Of a DNA stretch of 7,889 nt, positions 1 to 5,845 are shown one piece after another. The number at the start of each line of letters is the position of its first letter. Position 1 is the first letter of the stretch. Origin of the DNA: Cytophagales bacterium (GTDB lineage: Bacteria > Bacteroidota > Bacteroidia > Cytophagales > UBA9547); NCBI GenBank assembly GCA_025360395.1, contig JANYCH010000398.1, positions 1 through 7,889 of the forward strand. The letters run 5' to 3'. The position numbers and the translations under genes were made by a program. Below the pieces are notes generated by a model, which saw only the letters and a list, made by a program, of their open reading frames with translations, made no database searches and was not told the origin of the DNA.

Positions 1-1110
1 TTAGGCAATATTGTTTATGGATTCAATTAGTTTCTCTTCACAAGAGCTCCATAACAGTTCTTTTAGGTCAATTCTTTCTCCCTGATAAAATGAATTTGAG
101 CGAATTGCAATATCAATTTCTGAAGCTGTAAAATCTTTAAAATTTAGTTTAATAGATGATCCATATTTTAAGGCCAGATCAGACCATTTTGGGTTATTTT
201 GAAGAATAACAGGTAATCCAATTGACAGATATTCAAATAATTTAGTGGGAACTTTATTTATGAAATTCTGCTGGAGATGATAGCTGATTATTCCGACATC
301 AACTTTGGAAATTTCCTTTATGATATCTTGATAATCAATTGGTTTTGAAGACAATTGTAATTTTACAAAAGATTGTTTATCGGCTATTTCTTTTAATTTG
401 GTACTTAGTTCTGGTTGATGGCAACATCCAATTATGGAGAGTGAATATCCTGAATTGATTTTATTCAATTGTTTAGCAAGTTCAAGCGCTTCAAAGATTC
501 CATTTTCTTCTGCAATTGTGCCTGAAAAGAGCAATTGTATATTTTGCATATCTTTAAATGAAACTGGTTTTATTTCTCTTTGTATCACGCTTTTGTTCTC
601 TAAAATGTCAAACCTGTCCGATAAGAATGTAAGTTCATGTTGGTAGCAACTTTCTGCAAGCCAGAACCGGTCAACAAATTTTGCGCATAGCTTCTCTTTT
701 AAAGCAATATATTTTGATAGGATGGGCCTGAAACTTGAATTATATGTTCTATTCGAGACTATATTCAAAGCATAGTTTTCCTGGACATCATAAACAAGTT
801 TGCAACCTGAAATCAATTTGTAGAAAACTGCTTCAATCAGCAATTCATGTGTACAAACAATTACAATATCCGGACGAATCAAACAAACGCGGATAAAAAA
901 AATGCAAGGGGTTAAAATTCTTTGGAATATCGAATATTTGTCAGAATGAATACCTTCAAAAGTGATGCTTTCACAAACAGGTACATTTTTTGTTTGCCTG
1001 GCTAATATTGAGATTTTTGTATTAGGTATTTTTGCCAGGCTTAGGGCAATTTTATAATAGTGACGAACATCTGTTAGTGGTTTGAGAACAGAGCCTATTA
1101 TTATTTTCAA
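1..1110 (-). CDS. GT4-like (GT-B fold) glycosyltransferase
   Basis: A 369-residue protein that resembles GT-B glycosyltransferases of the GT4 type, which transfer a sugar from a nucleotide-sugar donor in the cytoplasm, usually for cell-surface polysaccharide or glycolipid. The N-terminal half has a Rossmann-like start (KIIIGSV) and a YDVQENY segment at about 107-113. The C-terminal half has the donor-domain signatures FSGTIAEENGI (195-205) and KVPTKLFEYLSIGLPVI (286-302), where the Glu of FEY is the residue usually placed at the nucleotide sugar. No signal peptide is evident. The start is TTG at 1110: there is no ATG near the N-terminus, and an in-frame TGA lies upstream. This TTG is 5 bases after the ftsY stop, so the gene is probably cotranscribed with ftsY. 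Donor and acceptor cannot be read from the sequence. The stop is at the window edge (1-3), so whatever follows is unseen. The family call is firm; the exact role is unknown. Confidence 0.85.
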   Translation of the reverse strand: MKIIIGSVLKPLTDVRHYYKIALSLAKIPNTKISILARQTKNVPVCESITFEGIHSDKYSIFQRILTPCIFFIRVCLIRPDIVIVCTHELLIEAVFYKLISGCKLVYDVQENYALNIVSNRTYNSSFRPILSKYIALKEKLCAKFVDRFWLAESCYQHELTFLSDRFDILENKSVIQREIKPVSFKDMQNIQLLFSGTIAEENGIFEALELAKQLNKINSGYSLSIIGCCHQPELSTKLKEIADKQSFVKLQLSSKPIDYQDIIKEISKVDVGIISYHLQQNFINKVPTKLFEYLSIGLPVILQNNPKWSDLALKYGSSIKLNFKDFTASEIDIAIRSNSFYQGERIDLKELLWSSCEEKLIESINNIA

Positions 1111-1115
1111 TCTGT

Positions 1116-2078
1116 TTATTTTTTTCTTCCGAAAAATGCTTCAACGAAAGCAACTTTATCAAATGTTTGCAAATCGTCTATTTTTTCGCCTACACCAATA
1201 AACTTAACCGGAATCCTGAATTCGTCAGAAATACCTATTACAACACCTCCTTTTGCAGTGCCGTCCAATTTGGTTATTGCAAGGGAAGTTACTTCTGTCA
1301 CCCTTGTAAATTCTCTTGCCTGTATGGCGGCATTTTGACCTGTGCTGCCATCTAAAACAAGCAAAACTTCATTTGGAGCATCAGGAATGAATTTTTGTAT
1401 GACTTTTTTGATTTTACCTAATTCGTTCATCAGGTTTACTTTGGTATGAAGTCTGCCTGCTGTATCTATGATGACAATGTCGGCCTTCATTTCAACTGCC
1501 TGTTTAACTGCATCAAACGCTACAGCAGATGGATCTGTATTCATGCCATGAGAAATGACCGGAACACCAACCCTGTCGCCCCAAAGTTTTAACTGGTCAA
1601 CCGCTGCAGCACGAAAAGTATCACCGGCACCCAAAACTACTTTATAGCCACGTTTATGGTACTGTGCTGCCAATTTGCCAATTGTAGTTGTTTTTCCCAC
1701 ACCATTTACGCCCACAACCATCATGACGTATGGTTTTTTGTCTGCCGGAAGTGTAAAATCTGAAAGTGATTCTGTATTATTTTCTGAAAGGAGAGAGGCA
1801 ATTTCCTCTTTTAAAATACTGTCAAGTTCCTGGGCATTAATGTATTTATCTCTTTCTACCCTTTTTTCGACCCTTTCAATAATTTTAAGTGTAGTTTCAA
1901 TGCCTACATCAGCCATCACGAGGATTTCTTCAAGGTTATCTAAAACTTCCTCATCAATAGTTGATTTACCTAAAACTGCACGTCCTAAATTACCAAAAAA
2001 TGAATCTTTGGTTTTTTCGAGTCCTTTATCCAGCGACTCTTTTTTATCCTTAGGTGAGAAGAAATCAAATATGCCCAT
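1116..2078 (-). CDS. ftsY: Signal recognition particle receptor FtsY
   Basis: The SRP receptor GTPase. It pairs with Ffh on ribosome-nascent-chain complexes at the inner membrane and delivers membrane proteins to SecYEG. From the ATG it is 320 residues: a short amphipathic start (MGIFDFFSPK), a helical N domain, then the G domain. Visible motifs are the P-loop GVNGVGKTTT (123-132), DTFRAAAVDQL (153-163), DTAGR (205-209), TKLDGTAKGG (269-278) and GVGEKIDDL (295-303). The DTFRAAAVDQL insertion and the GVGEKIDDL end separate it from Ffh, and there is no M domain. The long acidic A domain of the E. coli protein is absent, as in many shorter FtsY proteins. I chose ATG at 2078 over an in-frame TTG at 2084, because MGIFDFF is a normal FtsY start and the TTG lies inside the T-tract of a hairpin. 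It is downstream of the ribosomal protein genes, and the glycosyltransferase follows after 5 bases. Confidence 0.97.
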   Translation of the reverse strand: MGIFDFFSPKDKKESLDKGLEKTKDSFFGNLGRAVLGKSTIDEEVLDNLEEILVMADVGIETTLKIIERVEKRVERDKYINAQELDSILKEEIASLLSENNTESLSDFTLPADKKPYVMMVVGVNGVGKTTTIGKLAAQYHKRGYKVVLGAGDTFRAAAVDQLKLWGDRVGVPVISHGMNTDPSAVAFDAVKQAVEMKADIVIIDTAGRLHTKVNLMNELGKIKKVIQKFIPDAPNEVLLVLDGSTGQNAAIQAREFTRVTEVTSLAITKLDGTAKGGVVIGISDEFRIPVKFIGVGEKIDDLQTFDKVAFVEAFFGRKK

Positions 2079-2082
2079 AATC

Positions 2083-2107
2083 AAAAAAAGTCCCGGGAGG
2101 GACTTTT
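2083..2107 (-). terminator. Terminator-like hairpin between the DUF4295 gene and ftsY
   Basis: Read on the minus strand, a perfect 9-base-pair stem (arms 2099-2107 and 2086-2094, AAAAGTCCC with GGGACTTTT) closes a 4-base loop (2095-2098) and runs straight into seven T residues (2083-2089). This is the form of an intrinsic terminator. It begins 23 bases after the DUF4295 stop codon and ends 5 bases before the ftsY ATG at 2078, so full termination here would silence ftsY unless it is read through. No promoter could fit between it and ftsY, so it may be a partial terminator or attenuator. The structure is seen directly; its function is inferred. Confidence 0.7.
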
Positions 2108-2130
2108 ACTTTTAATTCTTTAAAAAGTGC

Positions 2131-2283
2131 CTATTTGGCGTTTATAACTTCCTGAACTTTTTCTAATTTTACAATTTCTTCTTTGAAGGTATAAGAACCA
2201 GATTCTGATCTGATTGCTTTGATAACCTTAGCGAATTTTTCTGCATTTTCCTTTTTCAGGGTTGCAACAACTTTCTTAGCCAT
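2131..2283 (-). CDS. DUF4295 family small ribosome-associated protein
   Basis: A 50-residue basic protein that begins MAKKVVATLKKENAEKFAKV and ends EVINAK, with the stop TAG at 2131. The size, the MAKK start, the lysine-rich helical first half and the SGSYTFKEEIV segment (about 28-38) match the DUF4295 family. This family is restricted to Bacteroidota and sits between rpmG and ftsY in many of their genomes. As I recall, structural work on a Flavobacterium ribosome placed such a protein on the large subunit under the name bL38; I cannot confirm that from sequence. The gene starts 9 bases after the rpmG stop, so the three small genes form one tight operon. It has no Shine-Dalgarno sequence, which is normal for the phylum. 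A terminator-like hairpin follows it. The gene is real with high confidence; the ribosomal role rests on context and recall. Confidence 0.92.
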   Translation of the reverse strand: MAKKVVATLKKENAEKFAKVIKAIRSESGSYTFKEEIVKLEKVQEVINAK

Positions 2284-2292
2284 TTCTTATTA

Positions 2293-2475
2293 TTATTTAA
2301 TTTCTTTGTGTACAGTCATTTTCTTCAAGATAGGATTAAATTTCTTTAACTCTAATCTTTCTGTAGTGTTTTTACGGTTTTTAGTCGTAATGTACCTTGA
2401 AGTACCAGGCTGGCCAGAGTTTTTGTGCTCTGTGCATTCCATTATAACTTGTATTCTGTTTCCTTTCTTAGCCAT
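2293..2475 (-). CDS. rpmG: 50S ribosomal protein L33 (bL33), zinc-free form
   Basis: A 60-residue large-subunit protein that starts MAKKGNRIQVIMECTEHK and ends MTVHKEIK, with the family core SRYITTKNRKNT at about 26-37. It binds 23S rRNA near the tRNA exit site. The zinc-binding form carries two CxxC pairs. Here only one cysteine is left (Cys14 in ECTEH), and the second pair position reads NPIL, so this is the C-minus form that folds without zinc. It lies 10 bases after the rpmB stop and 9 before the DUF4295 start, giving a compact operon probably driven by the promoter upstream of rpmB. Length and sequence are normal for the family. Confidence 0.96.
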   Translation of the reverse strand: MAKKGNRIQVIMECTEHKNSGQPGTSRYITTKNRKNTTERLELKKFNPILKKMTVHKEIK

Positions 2476-2485
2476 TGCTATTCAA

Positions 2486-2728
2486 TTACTTGCCTGAATA
2501 TGTTCCTTTAAGTTCAGCTTCTTTTATAGTTGCTTCAAGACCATTTTTGTTGATGGTACGAAGGGCTGATGTTGTAAGCCTTAATGATATCCAACGGTTT
2601 TCGGCAACTAAAAAGAATTTTTTCTTTTTAAGATTGATATCGAAGGTTCTTTTAGTCTTATTGTTAGAGTGGGAAACATTGTTACCCGATCTTGGTTTCT
2701 TGCCTGTTACCTGACAAACTCGTGCCAT
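2486..2728 (-). CDS. rpmB: 50S ribosomal protein L28 (bL28), zinc-free form
   Basis: An 80-residue large-subunit protein. The N-terminus MARVCQVTGKKP followed by SGNNVSHSNNKTKRTF (about 14-29) is the bL28 signature, and the body contains ENRWISLRLTTSALRTI (43-59), which is equally typical. The zinc form starts with a CxxC pair; here Cys5 is followed by QVT, so the second cysteine is missing and the protein is of the C-minus type. It is the first gene of the leftward unit rpmB-rpmG-DUF4295-ftsY-glycosyltransferase. ATG at 2728 is the only sensible start and lies about 30 bases downstream of a clear Bacteroidota promoter element. No Shine-Dalgarno sequence precedes it. Confidence 0.97.
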   Translation of the reverse strand: MARVCQVTGKKPRSGNNVSHSNNKTKRTFDINLKKKKFFLVAENRWISLRLTTSALRTINKNGLEATIKEAELKGTYSGK

Positions 2729-2757
2729 ACCGCTATACTATTTTCAAAATTGAGGTG

Positions 2758-2765
2758 CAAAAGTA
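2758..2765 (-). promoter_or_regulatory. Bacteroidota-type -7 promoter element for the rpmB operon
   Basis: The minus strand reads TACTTTTG followed by CACC, an exact match to the TAnnTTTG element of the Bacteroidota primary sigma factor. Transcription would start around 2750-2753, giving a leader of roughly 25 bases before the rpmB ATG. I do not find a convincing TTTG-type -33 element at 19-20 bases upstream; that stretch is AT-rich (ATATTATTTC). The element lies in the 96-base gap after the LysM gene, which shows no good terminator hairpin, so some read-through from that gene is possible. Confidence 0.7.
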
Positions 2766-2824
2766 GGAAAAATATTCTAGAAATAATATTGCTGACAACA
2801 AATTTTTTGGTTTAATCATCAATT

Positions 2825-3646
2825 TCAATCTTCAGGAGTATAGAAAACCTCTACAGTTAAGTTTTTATTTTTTCCTTCTAACTTATCGTACACCTTTTTA
2901 TTGATCACAACCAGTTCTTGCCCTGTGCTGGTCCCGGTTACTTTAGCATGGGCTACTAACCCTGTTTCTTTATTTTTCAGCATAATCAGGGTGCCTACTT
3001 TAGCGGATTTATGCAAAACCTGGTAAGATTCTGCCGGCATATTTTCATCTAGTTTCGCTGTTCCGGTTTCTGTTATAGCTGGATATCCGGTTAAACTGGT
3101 TTTCTTTTCTGATTTTATTGGTTGTGGTAAGGCACTGTGGGTTTGCTGATTAACTGTTTTTACGGGAGTATTGTTTGTTTGTTGTTTGTTAATCGGAATG
3201 GTTAATTCCTGTCCTACAGAAATCCCTTTTGCACCAAGCTTGTTAACCTCTGTGATTTGTGCCACTGAAACATTATACAATTTACTTATTCTGTATAAAG
3301 TTTCTCCAGCTTCTACAGTATGAACTGTTTGGTGCCCTTCATCTGTTCCTCCTTTTGTTTTTGTTTCTGATACTGGTGCAAGAGTAACTGTTTCTGTGTT
3401 CGCTTTTGAAGGAATATAAAGGTCACTGCCGGTTTTTAGCTGCGTAATAGATGGATTTATTGCTTTGATTTCAGCTACAGTAACATTATATTGTCGTGCT
3501 ATTGAAAACAGTGTTTGCCCTTGTTCTACCTTATGGGTTAACACTTTCTGGCCGTTAACCAAATCGGTTTTTAAGGTATCTTGAGCAAATAGTAACCCAC
3601 TTATCAAATTTGCAAGAATAAGGATAATGAATTTTCTCATATACAT
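2825..3646 (-). CDS. Secreted LysM-repeat protein with RlpA-like C-terminal domain
   Basis: A 273-residue exported protein. Residues 3-22 form a signal peptide (MRKFIILILANLISGLLFAQ) with likely cleavage near the AQ. Two LysM repeats follow, at about 36-79 (HKVEQGQTLFSIARQYNVTV to DLYIPS) and 108-152 (HTVEAGETLYRISKLYNVSV to ELTIPI); this fold binds the glycan of peptidoglycan. After a Thr/Gln/Lys-rich linker (153-205) comes a C-terminal domain (about 208-269, with VGTLIMLKNKETGLVAHAKV and LVVINKKVYDKL) that resembles the double-psi beta-barrel of RlpA-like proteins but lacks an obvious catalytic Asp-His pattern. I infer a periplasmic wall-binding or scaffold protein rather than an enzyme. 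ATG at 3646 or 3640 are both possible starts; 3640 leaves the cleaner signal peptide. It lies 16 bases downstream of the DUF4905-like gene, on the same strand. Confidence 0.88.
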   Translation of the reverse strand: MYMRKFIILILANLISGLLFAQDTLKTDLVNGQKVLTHKVEQGQTLFSIARQYNVTVAEIKAINPSITQLKTGSDLYIPSKANTETVTLAPVSETKTKGGTDEGHQTVHTVEAGETLYRISKLYNVSVAQITEVNKLGAKGISVGQELTIPINKQQTNNTPVKTVNQQTHSALPQPIKSEKKTSLTGYPAITETGTAKLDENMPAESYQVLHKSAKVGTLIMLKNKETGLVAHAKVTGTSTGQELVVINKKVYDKLEGKNKNLTVEVFYTPED

Positions 3647-3662
3647 GGATGATAAGGCAGAA

Positions 3663-4424
3663 TTAATTAAGAGAGGAAATAAATAGTTCTTTCCGATCCT
3701 TTACAAAGCTAATTAAACTGTTTGAAACATTGAACGTGCCTGTTGCAACTCCCTTTAATTCTGTAGCAATGCATAAATGTAATAGTTCTTCACCTTCCAG
3801 GTTGGTGGCAAGCAAATAATTCTCCAGGAAGGTATTTGATGTAACATAATATGATATAACAATTGAGTTCCCTTCTTCCAGATATTCACACAAATGAACA
3901 GGTAACATGTGGGTGTATTTCTGAATAAAAGAAGATATTTCTTTGAAATAAAGCTGGTTCTCACCAATTACAGCAATTGGATTTTCAAATGAGCTATTTT
4001 TTTCAAAATCTGATTCTACCTTTAAACCTGTTTTAATTTCTAACAACAGAGCTTTTTCTGAAGAACCGAGGAGAGCTTTTACTTTTAAATGAGAATAATT
4101 TGCTGAGGTGTAAGCAACAAAGTCATTTTCCCATAGAAGCTGGTTTGATGCGGCATTCAGAACTTTAACTCCTTTGTGGATTGGAAGGTCTTTTTGGATA
4201 TATTCATGGAAGATGACAATATCTCCTAAAACATTTTCAACTCCTGACCACCAGTTTAGATTGGCAATCAGTTTTTTAAACATTAAATCCTGACCTATAT
4301 AGTAGAATTCAACTTGCTGGTTACTTGCATTCCTTATTTCTATAACCCATGTAGAAATGTCGGTAAAAGAAGGAATGATTCTCCAGACCGGATGCTCAAA
4401 TGTGTGCTGAAAAAGTATTTGCAA
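3663..4424 (-). CDS. Uncharacterised protein, DUF4905-like
   Basis: A 253-residue protein with no signal peptide or membrane segment. It has no catalytic motif that I recognise. Its texture is alternating short beta strands with recurring aromatic and acidic turns, such as WRIIPSFTDISTWVIEIRN (14-32), NWWSGVENVLGDIVIFHEY (57-75) and NAASNQLLWENDFVAYTSAN (90-109). The middle segment recalls the strand-turn style of PQQ-like or WD-type beta propellers, though 253 residues is short for a full one. Size, N-terminus and phylum fit the DUF4905 family of Bacteroidota as I remember it; that assignment is tentative and no function is known. It is the first gene of a two-gene unit with the LysM protein (16-base gap), so the two may act together. 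It diverges from nfeD across 35 bases. ATG at 4424 lies about 20 bases from a TAnnTTTG promoter element. Confidence 0.8.
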   Translation of the reverse strand: MQILFQHTFEHPVWRIIPSFTDISTWVIEIRNASNQQVEFYYIGQDLMFKKLIANLNWWSGVENVLGDIVIFHEYIQKDLPIHKGVKVLNAASNQLLWENDFVAYTSANYSHLKVKALLGSSEKALLLEIKTGLKVESDFEKNSSFENPIAVIGENQLYFKEISSFIQKYTHMLPVHLCEYLEEGNSIVISYYVTSNTFLENYLLATNLEGEELLHLCIATELKGVATGTFNVSNSLISFVKDRKELFISSLN

Positions 4425-4444
4425 ACCTTGTTTATTATCTTGTG

Positions 4445-4452
4445 CAAAAATA
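4445..4452 (-). promoter_or_regulatory. Bacteroidota-type -7 promoter element for the DUF4905-LysM unit
   Basis: The minus strand reads TATTTTTG followed by CAC, an exact TAnnTTTG match. Transcription would start near 4438-4440, about 15 bases before the ATG at 4424. Any -33 element would fall at roughly 4472-4476, inside the start of the divergent nfeD gene; the bases there (GTTAAAA) are not a clear TTTG. The whole divergent gap is only 35 bases, so promoters for the two genes must overlap each other or the opposing coding starts. Confidence 0.55.
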
Positions 4453-4459
4453 GATTTTT

Positions 4460-5797
4460 ATGTGGTTTTTTAACTTATTGATTTCCGGCTTTGTCCTGTT
4501 GTTTACCATGTATAGTCAGGCCCAGGACAAAGTTTTCTGGATGAAAATAGAAGGGGAAATAGATCCCAGAACCACTCGTTATGTTAAAATAGCTTTACAA
4601 GCGGCAGCAGATTCCAAATCCAATGCGATAATTGCTGAAGTAAATACGTTCGGAGGTAGTTTGGATGATGCTGATAAAATCAGAACTGCCTTGCTGGAAT
4701 GTAAAATTCCAATCTATGCTTTCATAAATAAAAATGCAGCTTCGGCAGGGGCCTTGATTTCTATTGCTTGTGATAGTATTTACATGGCTTCTGGTGCCAA
4801 TATTGGTGCTGCAACTGTTGTTTTGGGAGGAACAGGTGAAGCAGCACCTGATAAATACCAGTCCTATATGCGCTCAATTATGCGCTCGACCGCACAGGCT
4901 AACAACAGAGATCCAAGAATAGCAGAAGCGATGGTTGACCAAAATTTAAAACTGGATACTACTATTAAAAAGGATGGCCAGGTTATAACTTTTACCACTG
5001 AAGAAGCTATCAGGTTTAATTATTGTGAAGCCCAGGTAAATGATGTAAGAGAAATTTTAACATTAACTGGACATAAAAAAGCGATTTTAGAAAAACATGA
5101 GCCTGACTGGTATGAAGCAGTAATTGCATGGAGCCTGAACCCTGCTTTGAGCAGCATCCTTATATTGTTGATCATTGGGGGCATATATTATGAGGCGCAA
5201 GCTCCTGGGCTTGGTTTTCCCATTATTGTTTCTATCATTGCTGCTTTGCTTTATTTCATTCCATACTACTTAAGTGGCCTGGCCCAGAATTGGGAGATAC
5301 TTTTGTTTTTTATTGGGCTTATCCTGATTGGAGTAGAGATATTTGTGATACCAGGGTTTGGGGTTATTGGAATATCAGGTATAGGAACAGTGGTATTGTC
5401 GTTATTTCTTGTGATGATTAATAATAATTACTTCGACTTTACTTTTGTTCCTGAAAGAGCAATGATGCAGGCAGGAGTAACGGCCTTAATTTCTATATTT
5501 GGTTTAATTGCCTTATTATTTTGGGGCTTAAGCCATTTGGCTACAAGCAAAAGGATGTCTAAAATTTCTCTGCAACATACACTTGGAAGTAGTTCAGGTT
5601 ATACTGTTAGTTCCAAAAGTGATATTTTGATTGGCAAAACCGGAATAGTCGTAACAGAATTAAGGCCAATTGGCAAGGTTGAGATTGAAGGAGAGTTGTA
5701 CAGTGCAATTTCTTCGGTGTCATTCCTGGAAAAAGGTACAGCAGTTGAAATTATTGGGCAAGAAATTAATAATCTGAAGGTTAGAAAATGTTCTTAA
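4460..5797 (+). CDS. Long-form NfeD family membrane serine protease
   Basis: A 445-residue membrane protein of the long NfeD type (ClpP-class protease domain, membrane block, soluble OB-fold). The order is: signal peptide (1-22, ending YSQAQ); protease domain (about 25-210) with the TFGGSLDDA oxyanion-type segment (63-71), the nucleophile in NAASAGAL (Ser95) and a likely general-base Lys132; four to five hydrophobic helices (about 227-244, 252-272, 278-296, 300-320, 336-359); then a C-terminal NfeD domain (about 380-442, with IGKTGIVVTELRPIGKVEIEG). The Ser/Lys pair fits the archaeal homologue PH1510, where a Ser97-Lys138 dyad cleaves stomatin. NfeD proteins work with SPFH/flotillin proteins in membrane quality control, but no such partner gene is in this window. 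The start ATG lies 35 bases from the divergent DUF4905-like start. HPP follows after 48 bases. Confidence 0.93.
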   Translation: MWFFNLLISGFVLLFTMYSQAQDKVFWMKIEGEIDPRTTRYVKIALQAAADSKSNAIIAEVNTFGGSLDDADKIRTALLECKIPIYAFINKNAASAGALISIACDSIYMASGANIGAATVVLGGTGEAAPDKYQSYMRSIMRSTAQANNRDPRIAEAMVDQNLKLDTTIKKDGQVITFTTEEAIRFNYCEAQVNDVREILTLTGHKKAILEKHEPDWYEAVIAWSLNPALSSILILLIIGGIYYEAQAPGLGFPIIVSIIAALLYFIPYYLSGLAQNWEILLFFIGLILIGVEIFVIPGFGVIGISGIGTVVLSLFLVMINNNYFDFTFVPERAMMQAGVTALISIFGLIALLFWGLSHLATSKRMSKISLQHTLGSSSGYTVSSKSDILIGKTGIVVTELRPIGKVEIEGELYSAISSVSFLEKGTAVEIIGQEINNLKVRKCS

Positions 5798-5845
5798 TAC
5801 CTTTTTTTAAAATAAGAAATAAATTCGAATTGAAATCAGTGATTA

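Noticed and set aside
434..646. A 70-codon rightward open frame inside the glycosyltransferase
   Set aside because: Antisense shadow without promoter or family resemblance.
2079..2084. In-frame TTG at 2084 as the ftsY start (two residues longer)
   Set aside because: The ATG at 2078 gives the normal MGIFDFF start, and the TTG would lie at the end of the terminator T-tract.
1675..2115. A 146-codon rightward open frame
   Set aside because: It is entirely antisense to ftsY and spans the hairpin; its serine/leucine-rich product is the usual shadow of a real gene and matches no family.
2219..2714. Two rightward open frames over the ribosomal protein genes
   Set aside because: Both lie opposite the certain bL28, bL33 and DUF4295 genes and are hydrophobic antisense shadows.
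3755..3967. A 70-codon leftward frame inside the DUF4905-like gene
   Set aside because: Out of frame with a continuous 253-codon gene; no independent start signal.
4451..4458. TAGATTTT with an upstream TTG as the nfeD promoter
   Set aside because: One mismatch to TAnnTTTG, and transcription would begin after the nfeD ATG at 4460.
5791..5818. Inverted repeat TTCTTA/TAAGAA after nfeD as a terminator
   Set aside because: Only six AT-rich pairs with a 16-base loop, overlapping the nfeD end, and no T-tract after the stem.
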